Program-made: the position numbers and the translations under genes
Part shown: positions 40,669-49,184 of the stretch, one piece after another
Numbering within the stretch: the first letter of the stretch is position 1
Layout: every line of letters starts with the position of its first letter
Notes under the pieces: model-generated
The model's database searches: none
What the model was told of the DNA's origin: nothing
Seen by the model: the letters and a program-made list of their open reading frames with translations, nothing else
Assembly (NCBI RefSeq): GCF_002216775.1
Contig: NZ_CP022315.1
Coordinates: 1,240,001 to 1,304,000 of the forward strand
Origin: Virgibacillus phasianinus
Lineage (GTDB): Bacteria; Bacillota; Bacilli; Bacillales; Amphibacillaceae
Reading direction: 5' to 3'
Length of the DNA stretch: 64,000 nt

Positions 40669-41251
40669 TTGGCTGTCCTCCCTTCATTAAAATCGGTATT
40701 CCTGCTTCAACCAAATATGCTTCAGATGACATCCGGACCAGTTCTTGATGCAGCATTCCAAGCAATCTGCCATATGTTTGAACAAGCGAACGATCTGTTA
40801 TGTGTTCGTTCAGTACCTCATTCGAAACAATCAAAAGCAGTTTGGCTTTGCCTCTAATTGCATCAATTCCTTCCAGAATCAGTTGCATTACTTTAGCCTG
40901 GTAATCTTGTTGTTCCCAGATGTTTTCCGAGAAACCATCGCGAAATAGTTCATTGGTCAGCAAGACTGTCAGACAGTCAAGCAAAACAATGTCACTTTGT
41001 TGAACGAAAGAAGCGGCTTTAGCCATGTTAAAAGGAAACTCTAAGGTCTCCCAATTAAAACCGCTATTCAGGCGCTGCAATTGATGAATTGAAATTCTGC
41101 TTGTCATTTCACGATCCGATGGCCTGGATGTGGCAATATAGCGTAACGTTCCCTCATTCCCTTTAACAAAAGATGTTGCATAGTTTTCCGCAAATGTACT
41201 TTTCCCACTTCTGACACCGCCTGTTATAAATATCAACTTTTTTTCTTCCAT
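40634..41251 (-). CDS. cobU: Adenosylcobinamide kinase / adenosylcobinamide-phosphate guanylyltransferase CobU
   Basis: A 205-residue bifunctional enzyme. P-loop FITGGVRSGKSTFAENYA (about residues 8-25), RYIATSRPSDREMTSRISIH with the guanylylated-His region, DIVLLDCLTVLLTN, and LLLIVSNEVLNEHI. It phosphorylates adenosylcobinamide and then attaches GMP, giving adenosylcobinamide-GDP for CobS. The C-terminal PNEGHYDSRNRF tail overlaps the cbiP start by 35 bases. A shorter CobU-like gene lies later in the operon. Confidence 0.92.
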   Translation of the reverse strand: MEEKKLIFITGGVRSGKSTFAENYATSFVKGNEGTLRYIATSRPSDREMTSRISIHQLQRLNSGFNWETLEFPFNMAKAASFVQQSDIVLLDCLTVLLTNELFRDGFSENIWEQQDYQAKVMQLILEGIDAIRGKAKLLLIVSNEVLNEHITDRSLVQTYGRLLGMLHQELVRMSSEAYLVEAGIPILMKGGQPNEGHYDSRNRF

Positions 41252-42309
41252 GCCAGCAACTCTTTCAATAGGATGTCGTTCTCATGGGTCTGTTTAATTG
41301 AAAAGCGCAGCCAACGACCGTTTAATCCCTGGTAGTTGGCAGTATGTCTGGCCACAATCCCCTTTTTTACTAGAAACATAAATAAAGGCAATTGGTCGCC
41401 CAACTCAGGGTCACGAACTAAATAAAAATTCACCCTGCTGGCTGAGACAAGATATCCTGCCTGTTGCAATGCGTGCACCATCCGTTTTCGTTCAATTGAA
41501 ACGAATGTTTTTGTCTTATTGATGTAGTTGTCCGCAAGCAGGCATTCTTTCCCAGCTAGCAATGCTAATGCATTTACACTCCAATGTGCTTGATTTTGAT
41601 GCAGTTCCTTAATGATGGAGGGTGCAGCGAGAATGTAGCCTAGGCGTAATCCGGGGATGGCGTACATTTTCGTCATCGAACGAATAATAATTAACATGTT
41701 ATAGTCCTTGAGATAAGAAGCGATTGTATTCGATTCATCCGTAAAATCATAAAACGCCTCATCTATAACAAGGAAACAGTCTTGCTGCTGGCAGGCATTT
41801 ACAATCTGCAAAAGCAGTTGTTCAGAATAAATGATGCCAGTTGGATTGTTGGGATGGCACAGAAACAGCACATCCGCACGGGCTAACTTGGAAGACAAGT
41901 CATCTACTGGGATTTCCCAGTCATTTTCTTTGAGAATTAAGTTGCTAATTTGACAACCATTTGCAGTGCACATTCGCTCATATTCGGAAAAGGTTGGCTG
42001 GATAAGCAAGACACGCTTACCTGAAAACATTTTTGCCAACAACCCAATGAGTTCAGCACCGCCATTTCCGGGTAAAATTGATGAACGTGGCAATTTTTCT
42101 TTTTCCGAAATCACCTCAATCAATTCACTATTATTTGGGTCCGGGTAATCACTAACAGCCGCAAACCAGCGAATCCACTTTTCCTTCAATAATGCGGGCG
42201 GGCCGAATGGATTTACATTCACACTGAAATCGATGATGTTCTTTGGCATGGGCAACTGCAGATGATTATATATATATTGTGGATTAGATCCATGTATTGG
42301 CCAATTCAA
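41233..42309 (-). CDS. cobD: L-threonine-O-3-phosphate decarboxylase CobD
   Basis: A PLP enzyme of about 358 residues, aminotransferase fold type I. Motifs are FSVNVNPFGPP, PGNGGAELIGLLAKMFSG, LCHPNNPTGIIYS, VIDEAFYDFTDES and SMTKMYAIPGLRLGY, where the Lys in SMTK is the PLP lysine. It makes (R)-1-amino-2-propanol phosphate, the linker CbiB attaches to cobyric acid. TTG at 42309 is the likely start (AGGAGG eight bases before); TTG at 42315 is too close. It overlaps both neighbours. Confidence 0.92.
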   Translation of the reverse strand: MNWPIHGSNPQYIYNHLQLPMPKNIIDFSVNVNPFGPPALLKEKWIRWFAAVSDYPDPNNSELIEVISEKEKLPRSSILPGNGGAELIGLLAKMFSGKRVLLIQPTFSEYERMCTANGCQISNLILKENDWEIPVDDLSSKLARADVLFLCHPNNPTGIIYSEQLLLQIVNACQQQDCFLVIDEAFYDFTDESNTIASYLKDYNMLIIIRSMTKMYAIPGLRLGYILAAPSIIKELHQNQAHWSVNALALLAGKECLLADNYINKTKTFVSIERKRMVHALQQAGYLVSASRVNFYLVRDPELGDQLPLFMFLVKKGIVARHTANYQGLNGRWLRFSIKQTHENDILLKELLAWKKKS

Positions 42310-43246
42310 TGGCAATTCCTCCTATCATGAAACATAGTAGAAATAAGAAGACAGTCCTTCTCATAATCGTAATCGTTTGCAAAATATGAACAGCCTGCAA
42401 CGGCACGTGTATTTCACCCATTTTCCTGGAAATGGATATTGTTCCCTGGTATGAATTAGTTCCCCCTAGCTGTATTCCGAGAAGTGCTGCAACAGCAGCC
42501 TCTCCCCAACCGCTGTTCGGACTCTTATGTTTTCGGGCATCGCGGAATAGGATCGACCAGGCATTCCTTGTGGTGGTATGTATGGGCCGATTAACGACCA
42601 CCATCACAAAAGCTGTTAATCTGGCGGGAATCCAGTTTAAGACATCATCAAGTTTGGCCGATGCCCAGCCATATGCTTGATATGCATCATTTTGGTATCC
42701 TACCATGGAGTCACACGTATTCACTGCTCGGTACACAAGGGCGAGAGGAGCCCCGCCAATAAAACTCCAGAAGAAGGGAGCAGTTATTCCGTCGCTAGTA
42801 TTCTCAGCAATTGTTTCAACCGTTCCTCTAGTAATTTCCCCTTCTGTTAGTTGTTCTGTATCACGCCCAACAATATAAGAAAGTTTCTTTCTGGCCATTG
42901 CAAGATCACCATTTTTTAGTGGTCGATAAACTTCCATAGCTGCCTTTTTCAGGTTATTGGCAGAAACAGTTGTCGCGATTAGTACAGCCTCAACGATTAC
43001 ACCTGCGACAGGGTGGAATTGATAACATAATGAAAGGAGTAAAATACTGCTGATAAATGCTGTAAGAATAATGAGTAAGACCATGAGTAATCCTTTTAGT
43101 TTACGGTAGTTTCCTTTATTCAGTTGAGTCTCAAGTAAAGAAATAAGCCGGCCAAATCCCCTGACAGGATGCGGCCACCTTTCCGGGTCCCCAATCAGTA
43201 AGTCCAGTATATATGCCAAGGCAATGGCAGCGAAATGGTGAATCAT
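42284..43246 (-). CDS. cbiB: Adenosylcobinamide-phosphate synthase CbiB
   Basis: A 320-residue membrane enzyme of family length. The N-terminal ALAYILDLLIGDPERWPHPV and RGFGRLISLLE are hallmarks, followed by GRDTEQLTEGEITRGTVETI, AENTSDGITAPFFWS and VYRAVNTCDSMVGYQN. It joins adenosylcobyric acid to aminopropanol phosphate (from CobD). With CbiZ upstream, it closes the remodelling loop cobinamide to cobyric acid to cobinamide phosphate. ATG overlaps the cbiZ stop as ATGA. Confidence 0.95.
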   Translation of the reverse strand: MIHHFAAIALAYILDLLIGDPERWPHPVRGFGRLISLLETQLNKGNYRKLKGLLMVLLIILTAFISSILLLSLCYQFHPVAGVIVEAVLIATTVSANNLKKAAMEVYRPLKNGDLAMARKKLSYIVGRDTEQLTEGEITRGTVETIAENTSDGITAPFFWSFIGGAPLALVYRAVNTCDSMVGYQNDAYQAYGWASAKLDDVLNWIPARLTAFVMVVVNRPIHTTTRNAWSILFRDARKHKSPNSGWGEAAVAALLGIQLGGTNSYQGTISISRKMGEIHVPLQAVHILQTITIMRRTVFLFLLCFMIGGIAIELANTWI

Positions 43247-44715
43247 GGTTTGTGAATCCTTTCCAAATAACGATGAAGAGACTTTTTCGTACAGGCATAA
43301 ACACCTTTACCAACGAGGCTGCCTAATGGTGTAATCGACCCGCCAAAAGCATACAAAGGCCCGCGTTGGGTAGCGGCAATTAAAATACTGTCTGTAGATG
43401 TTCCAGTTGCGTAAGTATTTGTCGTTGTATCCTGTATAGATGCTTCCCGTAATGCTTTTGTTTTTGCCTCTGTTGCTGTCATAATACATTGAATAAATGC
43501 CTCATCTGTCAGTTTTCCATTAACAAACACCCAGGTATTGATTGTTCCCGGCGTTACCGCAAAGGCATGCTGCTCTCCATACGCAGCATCCACGGCATTG
43601 CCTGTGCCGGCAGTAACAACTATCAACAGCGAACATCCATTTACTTCTAATGCCTGGAAGGAAACGTCTTCCAGATTAACTGCCGTCATCATGCCAACTG
43701 TTTCATTAGGGTCCAGATTATGGGATCTTAAATAGTCGATCATTTCCTGCCTATGGTTGGAACACTGATAATCCTTTCCGACATGGCGGTTGACAAATGT
43801 CCGGAACCATCCCATACCAGAACCGGTAACACCCGAAGACATGGTTTTTAGGGAAACGGGGAAATGAAGCTGAATCATTTCTTTTGTAACTTGCAAATAG
43901 CTCTCATCTATAGTTGCTGTCTCCTGTCCGGTCTGCTGATCCTCGGGAATGAGCATGATCTGCGGCTTAGGTATTTTGGGGTGGGGAAACTTTTCAATAT
44001 TTGTTTCATAAACTTCCTGAATCCTTTCCATTTTTAGTACCTCGTCCGGATAATCACAAATTTTCATGGTTCCATCATGCAACAGCAATAACCGGTCACA
44101 GTACAAACTTGCTAGATTTAAATCATGGAAAATCGACACAACGGTCAATTGGTTGGAAAGGGTCCACTTTTTAAGTAGATCCAGTAATTCCTTTTGATAA
44201 GCTAAATCAAGGTGGTTGGTCGGTTCATCCAGCAAAAGAATTTTTGGGTTTTGTGCCAAGGACTGAGCCAGGTACACTCGCTGCCGTTCACCACCTGAGA
44301 GTTTGTCCAGCAAATCATCCCGATAATGGTAAATACCTGTTTGTTTCATCACTTCCTGAACAACCCGTTCATCTTCCTCAGAAAATGATTGAAAAAGTTT
44401 TTTCTGGTGGGCATAACGGCCAAGCGAAACCGTCTCTTTTACGGTATAGCTGAACGTTTGCGCTGTATGCTGCGGCAGCACAGCTATCCATTTGGCAAAA
44501 TCCCTTACGGAGTACGATGAAATGGACTTATGATTTAGGGCAATTTCTCCGGTGATTACTGGCAAAATTCCACTGATCATCTTCAATAACGTCGTTTTAC
44601 CGCTGCCGTTTGGGCCAATAATGCCAAAGAATTCTCCATTCTTAACGTCAAAGGATATATTCTTTAGAATGGCTTCATTCGAATAGCCACCTGAAACGTT
44701 TTTGATTTCAATCAT
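43243..44715 (-). CDS. btuD: BtuD ATPase fused to CbiZ adenosylcobinamide amidohydrolase (YvrA-like)
   Basis: A 490-residue fusion. Residues 1-255 are a corrinoid-import ABC ATPase: Walker A GPNGSGKTT (34-42), signature LSGGERQR (near 138), Walker B ILLLDEP, H-loop IFHDLNLASLYCD. From about residue 270 the CbiZ domain follows: SLKTMSSGVTGSGMGWFRTF, MMTAVNLEDVSFQALEVNG, VVTAGTGNAVDAA and GTSTDSILIAATQRGPLYAF. CbiZ removes aminopropanol from adenosylcobinamide or pseudocobalamin, giving cobyric acid. The same fusion exists in B. subtilis YvrA, so it is natural. It couples import to remodelling. Confidence 0.93.
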   Translation of the reverse strand: MIEIKNVSGGYSNEAILKNISFDVKNGEFFGIIGPNGSGKTTLLKMISGILPVITGEIALNHKSISSYSVRDFAKWIAVLPQHTAQTFSYTVKETVSLGRYAHQKKLFQSFSEEDERVVQEVMKQTGIYHYRDDLLDKLSGGERQRVYLAQSLAQNPKILLLDEPTNHLDLAYQKELLDLLKKWTLSNQLTVVSIFHDLNLASLYCDRLLLLHDGTMKICDYPDEVLKMERIQEVYETNIEKFPHPKIPKPQIMLIPEDQQTGQETATIDESYLQVTKEMIQLHFPVSLKTMSSGVTGSGMGWFRTFVNRHVGKDYQCSNHRQEMIDYLRSHNLDPNETVGMMTAVNLEDVSFQALEVNGCSLLIVVTAGTGNAVDAAYGEQHAFAVTPGTINTWVFVNGKLTDEAFIQCIMTATEAKTKALREASIQDTTTNTYATGTSTDSILIAATQRGPLYAFGGSITPLGSLVGKGVYACTKKSLHRYLERIHKP

Positions 44716-44719
44716 ATTA

Positions 44720-45778
44720 TCATCTTCTTTCCAGTCGTTGCCTCATTAAGATCAATGCGAAGATTGGTGCTCCGACTAAAGCAGTAATAACGCCAATCGG
44801 TAATTCGGACGGAGCAATAATAACCCGGGACACCAGATCAGCCGAAATAAGAAATCCAGCACCTGCCAAAATGGATAGCGGAAGCAAGTGTTTATGGTCC
44901 GGCCCCCAAACAATTCGGACAAAGTGCGGAATGACAAGGCCGACAAAGCCAATTGTTCCTGATACGGCCACTGACGCTCCCGTTAAAATAGAGCCGGCAA
45001 TCAGTATATTCATTTTTTTTCGTTCAACATGGACACCTAAATGCTTGGCCTGTTCTTCCCCAAAGGACATGGCATTTAGTTCTGTCGTATGCATCAACAG
45101 GATAATAGAACCAATAACTGAAAACGGCAGGATAATCCAAACGTAATCCCAGCCCCTCATTGAAACACTACCAAGCAGCCATCCAATAATCTGACGCAGT
45201 TCCTCGCCTGTTAAAGCAATCATGAGTGATATAAGCGCCCCAAGAAATGAACTGAAAATAACCCCCGTTAAAATGATTGTTTCAACCCGCATCGTACGAT
45301 CCACCCGCCGTGCAAAAAATAAAACAATGATAATGGTGATAAATGATGCAAGGATGCTCACTACAGGCAGGGTGTACAAGCCTAAGAACGGAAGGGACAG
45401 GTTGAAAAATATGGTCAGAACAGCACCTACGCTGGCTCCTGAAGACACACCAAGTGTATATGGATCTGCCAGTGGATTGCGCAACAGACCCTGAAAGGCA
45501 GCCCCGGCTACTGCAAGTGATGCGCCAACAATGCCGGACAGTAACACGCGCGGCATCCGGATATCAATGACAATACTCTCATACATCGGATTGATTGATT
45601 CAGGTAGCGGTGTTTGTGTGACTGCGGCGAAAATGACTGTTAAAATAGTTTTCACAGGAACCTTTACTGTTCCAATCGATATACCCATTAGGACGGCAAC
45701 AATCAATAGCAGTAATAAAATAGGATAGGCACTAAGTTTCTTATTTTGCAAAAACATCCGGATAAACTGCTTTTCCAA
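44720..45778 (-). CDS. btuC: Cobalamin/cobinamide ABC permease BtuC (YvrB-like)
   Basis: A FecCD/BtuC permease of 345-352 residues with about ten helices. Family segments include IRMPRVLLSGIVGASLAVAG, AAFQGLLRNPLADPYTLGVS, and GTIGFVGLIVPHFVRIVWGP (reading VGLVIPH in this copy), then APSELPIGVITALVGAPIF. ATG at 45757 and a TTG at 45778 are both possible starts; both overlap btuF. It pairs with the BtuD part of the fusion 5 bases downstream. Confidence 0.92.
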   Translation of the reverse strand: MEKQFIRMFLQNKKLSAYPILLLLLIVAVLMGISIGTVKVPVKTILTVIFAAVTQTPLPESINPMYESIVIDIRMPRVLLSGIVGASLAVAGAAFQGLLRNPLADPYTLGVSSGASVGAVLTIFFNLSLPFLGLYTLPVVSILASFITIIIVLFFARRVDRTMRVETIILTGVIFSSFLGALISLMIALTGEELRQIIGWLLGSVSMRGWDYVWIILPFSVIGSIILLMHTTELNAMSFGEEQAKHLGVHVERKKMNILIAGSILTGASVAVSGTIGFVGLVIPHFVRIVWGPDHKHLLPLSILAGAGFLISADLVSRVIIAPSELPIGVITALVGAPIFALILMRQRLERR

Positions 45779-46718
45779 GTTCCTCTACTCCTTCGACCAA
45801 ACGAGGACCAGGTCGATTGGTTAGATCAGCATTTATATCAAAAATCTGATTCTTTTTCACTGCTGTAATATCTTCCCATCCGTCACGACTGGATACTTCG
45901 GCTGCCGGATCATCTACATAGGCGCCATATGTTGTAATAATAACGTCCGGATTGGCTGCAATAACCGCTTCTTCATTCACCTTTGACCAGCCATTCTGAT
46001 TTGCTGATGCATTATCAGCATGGATGATGGATAGCAGGGTATCCATAAATGTATTTTTTCCCGCCGTATAGATTTCAGGAGCTGGTGATAGTTCGATATA
46101 TACATCTTTACGCTTATCTTCCTTAATGGCACTTGCTTTTTCCTTTAATGATGCCAGTTTTTCTTTCATACCTTTAATTACCTTATCCGCTTCCTTCTGT
46201 GTTCCGGTCGTTTTTCCAATCAATTCAATATTTGAATAAACTCCCTCGAAGTCGGTTGCCTCACCTACAATCAATACTGGAATTCCCGCTTCCTTTATTT
46301 GTTTTAGTGCCTTCGCATCATTTGTCTGATCCGCTAACACTAAATCGGGATTCAATGATAGGATTTTCTCGACGTTCAACTCCAATCCGCCTATTTTCTC
46401 CTTCTTCGTTGCTTCCTCCGGGTAGTTATCGTGGTCGGAAACCCCGACAATCTGTTGACCAAGGCCAAGTGCAAATGCAATTTCTGTATTACTTGGCAGA
46501 ACCGATACAATCCGTTCAGGTTTTTTCTCAATCGTTAATTCTTCTCCAGTCCCATCTTTAACGCTTAGTGGAAAAGCGGCTTTTTCCGCTGTTTGTTCCG
46601 TTTTCGCCTCATTAGCACTGCCATTGCTCTTTTTAGACAGATCCTCAGCGCTGCCGCAGCCTGCCAATATAACAAGTAACAGCATGGCAGTTAATAAAAA
46701 CAATATAACCTTTTTCAT
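45741..46718 (-). CDS. btuF: Cobalamin-binding lipoprotein BtuF (YvrC-like)
   Basis: A 325-residue substrate-binding lipoprotein. The signal peptide LLTAMLLLVILAGC ends in a LAGC lipobox (Cys about residue 21). The mature part has KKPERIVSVLPSNTEIAFAL, LGLGQQIVGVSDHDNYPEEA and a PDVIITTYGAYVDDP segment, as in BtuF-like proteins. It captures corrinoids outside the cell. It is the first gene of the operon, directly downstream of the B12 riboswitch and its terminator. Confidence 0.93.
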   Translation of the reverse strand: MKKVILFLLTAMLLLVILAGCGSAEDLSKKSNGSANEAKTEQTAEKAAFPLSVKDGTGEELTIEKKPERIVSVLPSNTEIAFALGLGQQIVGVSDHDNYPEEATKKEKIGGLELNVEKILSLNPDLVLADQTNDAKALKQIKEAGIPVLIVGEATDFEGVYSNIELIGKTTGTQKEADKVIKGMKEKLASLKEKASAIKEDKRKDVYIELSPAPEIYTAGKNTFMDTLLSIIHADNASANQNGWSKVNEEAVIAANPDVIITTYGAYVDDPAAEVSSRDGWEDITAVKKNQIFDINADLTNRPGPRLVEGVEELGKAVYPDVFAK

Positions 46719-46758
46719 TTCTTAACCCCCTGGTTTTGTATGGAATATGTAAAAAACC

Positions 46759-46791
46759 CAATAAAAAAACACCTCAGCTACGAAAGGTGTT
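46759..46791 (-). terminator. Riboswitch-controlled terminator ahead of btuF
   Basis: On the minus strand AACACCT ... AGGTGTT forms a stem around TTCGTAGCTG and is followed by seven T residues. It lies between the B12 aptamer and btuF and is the expected expression platform. Confidence 0.85.
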
Positions 46792-46854
46792 CAAGGCAAT
46801 AGTGTTCAGCAATCAATAAACGATGAATCTATGATCGATTGACTATACACCTTC

Positions 46855-47045
46855 CTATCCTCGTAGGTTTATGGCGTATCAGAATGAGGCAGGTCTCCTG
46901 GCTCATGGCTATCATTGTCTGTTCCTTCCCATGCGTGAACACAGTGGATTTATGCAGACAACAACCATTTACAGTGGCGGGACCGCGTTGGTATTTCACC
47001 AAACTTCCCTTTTAAGTCTCTATGAAAGACACCCTATTCTGGTAC
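46855..47045 (-). ncRNA. Cobalamin riboswitch
   Basis: On the minus strand the aptamer has the B12 box GAGCCAGGAGACCTGCC (46888-46904), the conserved GCCACTG (46972-46978) after CGCGGTCCC, and GGGAAGTTTGGTGAAATACC further 5'. A possible -10 (TATACT) lies at 47069-47074. Bound adenosylcobalamin should favour the downstream terminator and turn off the 13-gene salvage operon. Confidence 0.95.
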
Positions 47046-47147
47046 AAATATTAAGTTTTCCAATTTAAAGTATACACTATCTTTCATAACAGGAACAGGT
47101 TAGAACGGAAATAGTTGGTAGGCTGGAAATACTATGGTAAAAATATA

Positions 47148-47176
47148 GTTTAATATTAAACGGTTAAGTGTTAAAC
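47148..47176. promoter_or_regulatory. Twin palindromes upstream of the SDR-MarR operon
   Basis: GTTTAATATTAAAC (47148-47161) is a perfect 14-base palindrome; GTTAAGTGTTAAAC (47163-47176) is a close second copy one base later. They sit 26-54 bases before the SDR start, next to a TATATA -10-like element. They are good operator candidates for the MarR protein encoded by the second gene. Confidence 0.6.
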
Positions 47177-47201
47177 TGTATATATAAGGAGTTGTTAATA
47201 A

Positions 47202-47957
47202 ATGAAGAGATTACAGGATAAAATTGCAATCATTACTGGCGGAGCATCTGGTATTGGAAAAGGGATAGCCACTGCGTTTGTTAAGGAAGGTGCAACGGTT
47301 GCTATTGTAGATTTGAATGAAGAGATTGGTAATCAGACAATAAAGGAATTACAAGAATTTCAGCCGGATTCCATGTTTATTCAGGCAAATCTTGCTGAAC
47401 ATGATAAACTAGAAAATATAGTCAAACAAGTAATTAATCAGTATGGAAAGTTAGATATATTAGTTAATAATGCACATGCATCAAAAAATATGCCGTTTGA
47501 TCAAACAACAAAAGAGGATCTTGATTTATCCTTTGATACAGGGTTCTATCCAACGTTTTACTTAATGCAGGCGGCGTTGCCATATTTAAAGCAAACACAC
47601 GGTAAGATCATTAATTTTGCATCCGGTGCTGGTATTAATGGAGATGCCAATCAAGCAGCATACGCAGCTGCAAAAGAGGCAATTCGTGCGATTTCACGCG
47701 TAACAGCGAATGAATTTGGACCATTTGGCATCAATGTTAACCTGATTTCTCCTATTGCAAATTCACCGGGTGTTCAAAAGTGGGCGAAGGAGCAGCCTGA
47801 ATACTATCAATCCATGCTGTCTAACATTCCAATGCGCAGACTTGGTGAACTGGAAAGCGATATTGGGCGGGTAGCGGTATTCTTAGCGAGTGAGGATGCC
47901 AATTATATTACCGGGCAGACAATAATGGTTGATGGGGGAGCGACAAAACTACGTTAA
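47202..47957 (+). CDS. Short-chain dehydrogenase/reductase
   Basis: A 251-residue classical SDR. The cofactor loop is TGGASGIG (residues 12-19), VDLNEE follows beta 2, NNAHAS takes the place of the usual NNAG, and the catalytic pair is Y154 and K158 in YAAAK; the C-terminus has GQTIMVDGGATKLR. Asp after beta 2 favours NAD(H). The substrate is not predictable. ATG at 47202 follows AAGGAG. It is co-transcribed with a MarR regulator that likely controls it. Confidence 0.92.
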   Translation: MKRLQDKIAIITGGASGIGKGIATAFVKEGATVAIVDLNEEIGNQTIKELQEFQPDSMFIQANLAEHDKLENIVKQVINQYGKLDILVNNAHASKNMPFDQTTKEDLDLSFDTGFYPTFYLMQAALPYLKQTHGKIINFASGAGINGDANQAAYAAAKEAIRAISRVTANEFGPFGINVNLISPIANSPGVQKWAKEQPEYYQSMLSNIPMRRLGELESDIGRVAVFLASEDANYITGQTIMVDGGATKLR

Positions 47958-47975
47958 TTTTTGGAGGAACTGCTA

Positions 47976-48395
47976 TTGGAAAACAATGTTTTTAAATTAA
48001 TACGAACTGTAGAGTTGTTTACAAATGAGTCCATTATTAGATGGAACAAGTCATTTCGGCACAATATTGGAATTTCTCCAATCCTTGTTTTAGCTGAGCT
48101 GAAACAAAAGGGTCCACAAAAGCAGTCCACACTCTCAAAGGAGCTAGCATATACACCCGGTGCAATGACGAATATTGCAAACAGGCTAATTAAAGAAGGC
48201 TATGCTAAGCGTCAATACAATGAAGCGGACCGCCGAATTATCCTATTGGCAATTACCGAACAGGGATTAGCAATCCTGGATGAAGCACAGGCAAAGGGGC
48301 AAGAAGTAAAAAAAGATTTATTTGACGTTTTAAGTGAAGAGGAAATTAATCAGTTTCTAGCCATTCATGAAAAACTATTAAGGAACTTTGATTAA
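47976..48395 (+). CDS. MarR-family transcriptional regulator
   Basis: A 139-residue winged-helix protein. The DNA-binding part is LVLAELKQKGPQKQSTLSKE, LAYTPGAMTNIANRLIKEGY and AKRQYNEADRRIILLAITEQ, with the conserved D.R wing. TTG at 47976 is chosen as start because GGAGGA (47964-47969) precedes it; the in-frame TTG at 47961 does not have a site. It is 18 bases after the SDR gene and the likely reader of the twin palindromes. Confidence 0.88.
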   Translation: MENNVFKLIRTVELFTNESIIRWNKSFRHNIGISPILVLAELKQKGPQKQSTLSKELAYTPGAMTNIANRLIKEGYAKRQYNEADRRIILLAITEQGLAILDEAQAKGQEVKKDLFDVLSEEEINQFLAIHEKLLRNFD

Positions 48396-48460
48396 CATTA
48401 ATGGTTCAGCGAGACCTTTGCTTATTATTATGGCAGGGGTTCGGCTTTTTTTAATATAAG

Positions 48461-48509
48461 ACTAGCCCCAGCCCTCGATTCTAAACGGGGCGCTTGCGCT
48501 TTTCTTAAT
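48461..48509. repeat. Partial copy of the interspersed repeat
   Basis: CTAGCCCCAGCCCTCGATTC is followed by CTAAACGGGGCGCTTGCGCT and TTTCTTA, matching the ends of the 61355-61479 copy (CTAAACGGGGCGCCTGCGCT) with the middle deleted. Confidence 0.6.
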
Positions 48510-48527
48510 GAAAGGGAGCGGTGTCTT

Positions 48528-48644
48528 ATGGTGAAGATATACGATATGGGTTTAGAACAACTGAAACGATTGGCAGCTATCTTGCAAAAGCAAGGAGTAG
48601 ATGCGGAAGTATGCAAGCGGCCAATTACGGAAAGCACAAAATAA
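48528..48644 (+). CDS. Possible 38-residue protein
   Basis: MVKIYDMGLEQLKRLAAILQ, then KQGVDAEVCKRPITESTK. AAAGGGAG (48511-48518) precedes the ATG at a fair distance. It is predicted to be mostly helical. It directly follows a repeat fragment. It could be a genuine small protein or chance; no family is recognised. Confidence 0.35.
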   Translation: MVKIYDMGLEQLKRLAAILQKQGVDAEVCKRPITESTK

Positions 48645-48755
48645 TAAGAGGAAAAAAATACGAATACCGATAAAACATAAAACAACCGCCCACTAGCGAT
48701 GAAAATTTCCATTTGCTAAGGAGGCTTTCAGGCTTGGATTTTGGTGATGAGTAAT

Positions 48756-48831
48756 AATATACCATTTAGTACCTTGTAATAAACGGTACTGAATGGTATA
48801 TTTTATTAACCAGTACTATACAATGTATAAT
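48756..48831. promoter_or_regulatory. Long inverted repeat and promoter of the PadR operon
   Basis: AATATACCATTTAGTACC (48756-48773) and GGTACTGAATGGTATATT (48785-48802) are complementary at 17 of 18 positions. Just after are TTATTA (48803-48808) and, 17 bases on, TATAAT (48826-48831), a promoter for padR. The inverted repeat touches the -35, so it is a candidate PadR operator; with its T-rich flank it could also terminate upstream RNA. Confidence 0.6.
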
Positions 48832-48860
48832 AGATAGATGAAAATGAGGTGCAAGCAACC

Positions 48861-49184
48861 ATGAACATCCAGTTTAAGAAAGGTGTCTTAGAAATTTGTG
48901 TTCTGGCTTTACTAAATAAACAGGATCGATATGGATATGAACTCGTTCAAAAAATCTCCAGTCAAATTGCTATATCAGAAGGTTCTGTGTATCCGTTGTT
49001 ACGGAGATTAACTAAAGAGGAGTACTTTACAACTTATTTGCAGGAGTCAAAGGAAGGCCCTTCACGTAAATATTATCGAATAACAGACAAAGGAAGGGCA
49101 TATCTTCATAAGCTTATCAATGACTGGCAGGAGTTTTCTATAGGTGTTAATCAAATTATTAAAGAAGGTGTTAGCGATGAATAA
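48861..49184 (+). CDS. PadR-family transcriptional regulator
   Basis: A 107-residue PadR-like winged helix: MNIQFKKGVLEICVLALLNK, QDRYGYELVQKISSQIAISE, GSVYPLLRRLTKEEYFTTYL, then SRKYYRITDKGRAYL. This is the short PadR-s2 class. ATG at 48861 lies after GAGGTG (48846-48851); GTG at 48849 is inside that site. It is the first gene of a three-gene operon with membrane and adhesin-like partners, a set often found in Firmicutes envelope-stress loci. Confidence 0.88.
   Translation: MNIQFKKGVLEICVLALLNKQDRYGYELVQKISSQIAISEGSVYPLLRRLTKEEYFTTYLQESKEGPSRKYYRITDKGRAYLHKLINDWQEFSIGVNQIIKEGVSDE

Noticed and set aside
43243-44715. BtuD-CbiZ fusion as an assembly or frameshift artefact
   Set aside because: The same fusion is known in B. 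subtilis YvrA, and the linker is continuous and in frame.
48428-48712. Minus-strand open frame of 94 codons
   Set aside because: It reads antisense through a terminator and repeat fragment, has low-complexity Ser/Phe content and no ribosome binding site.
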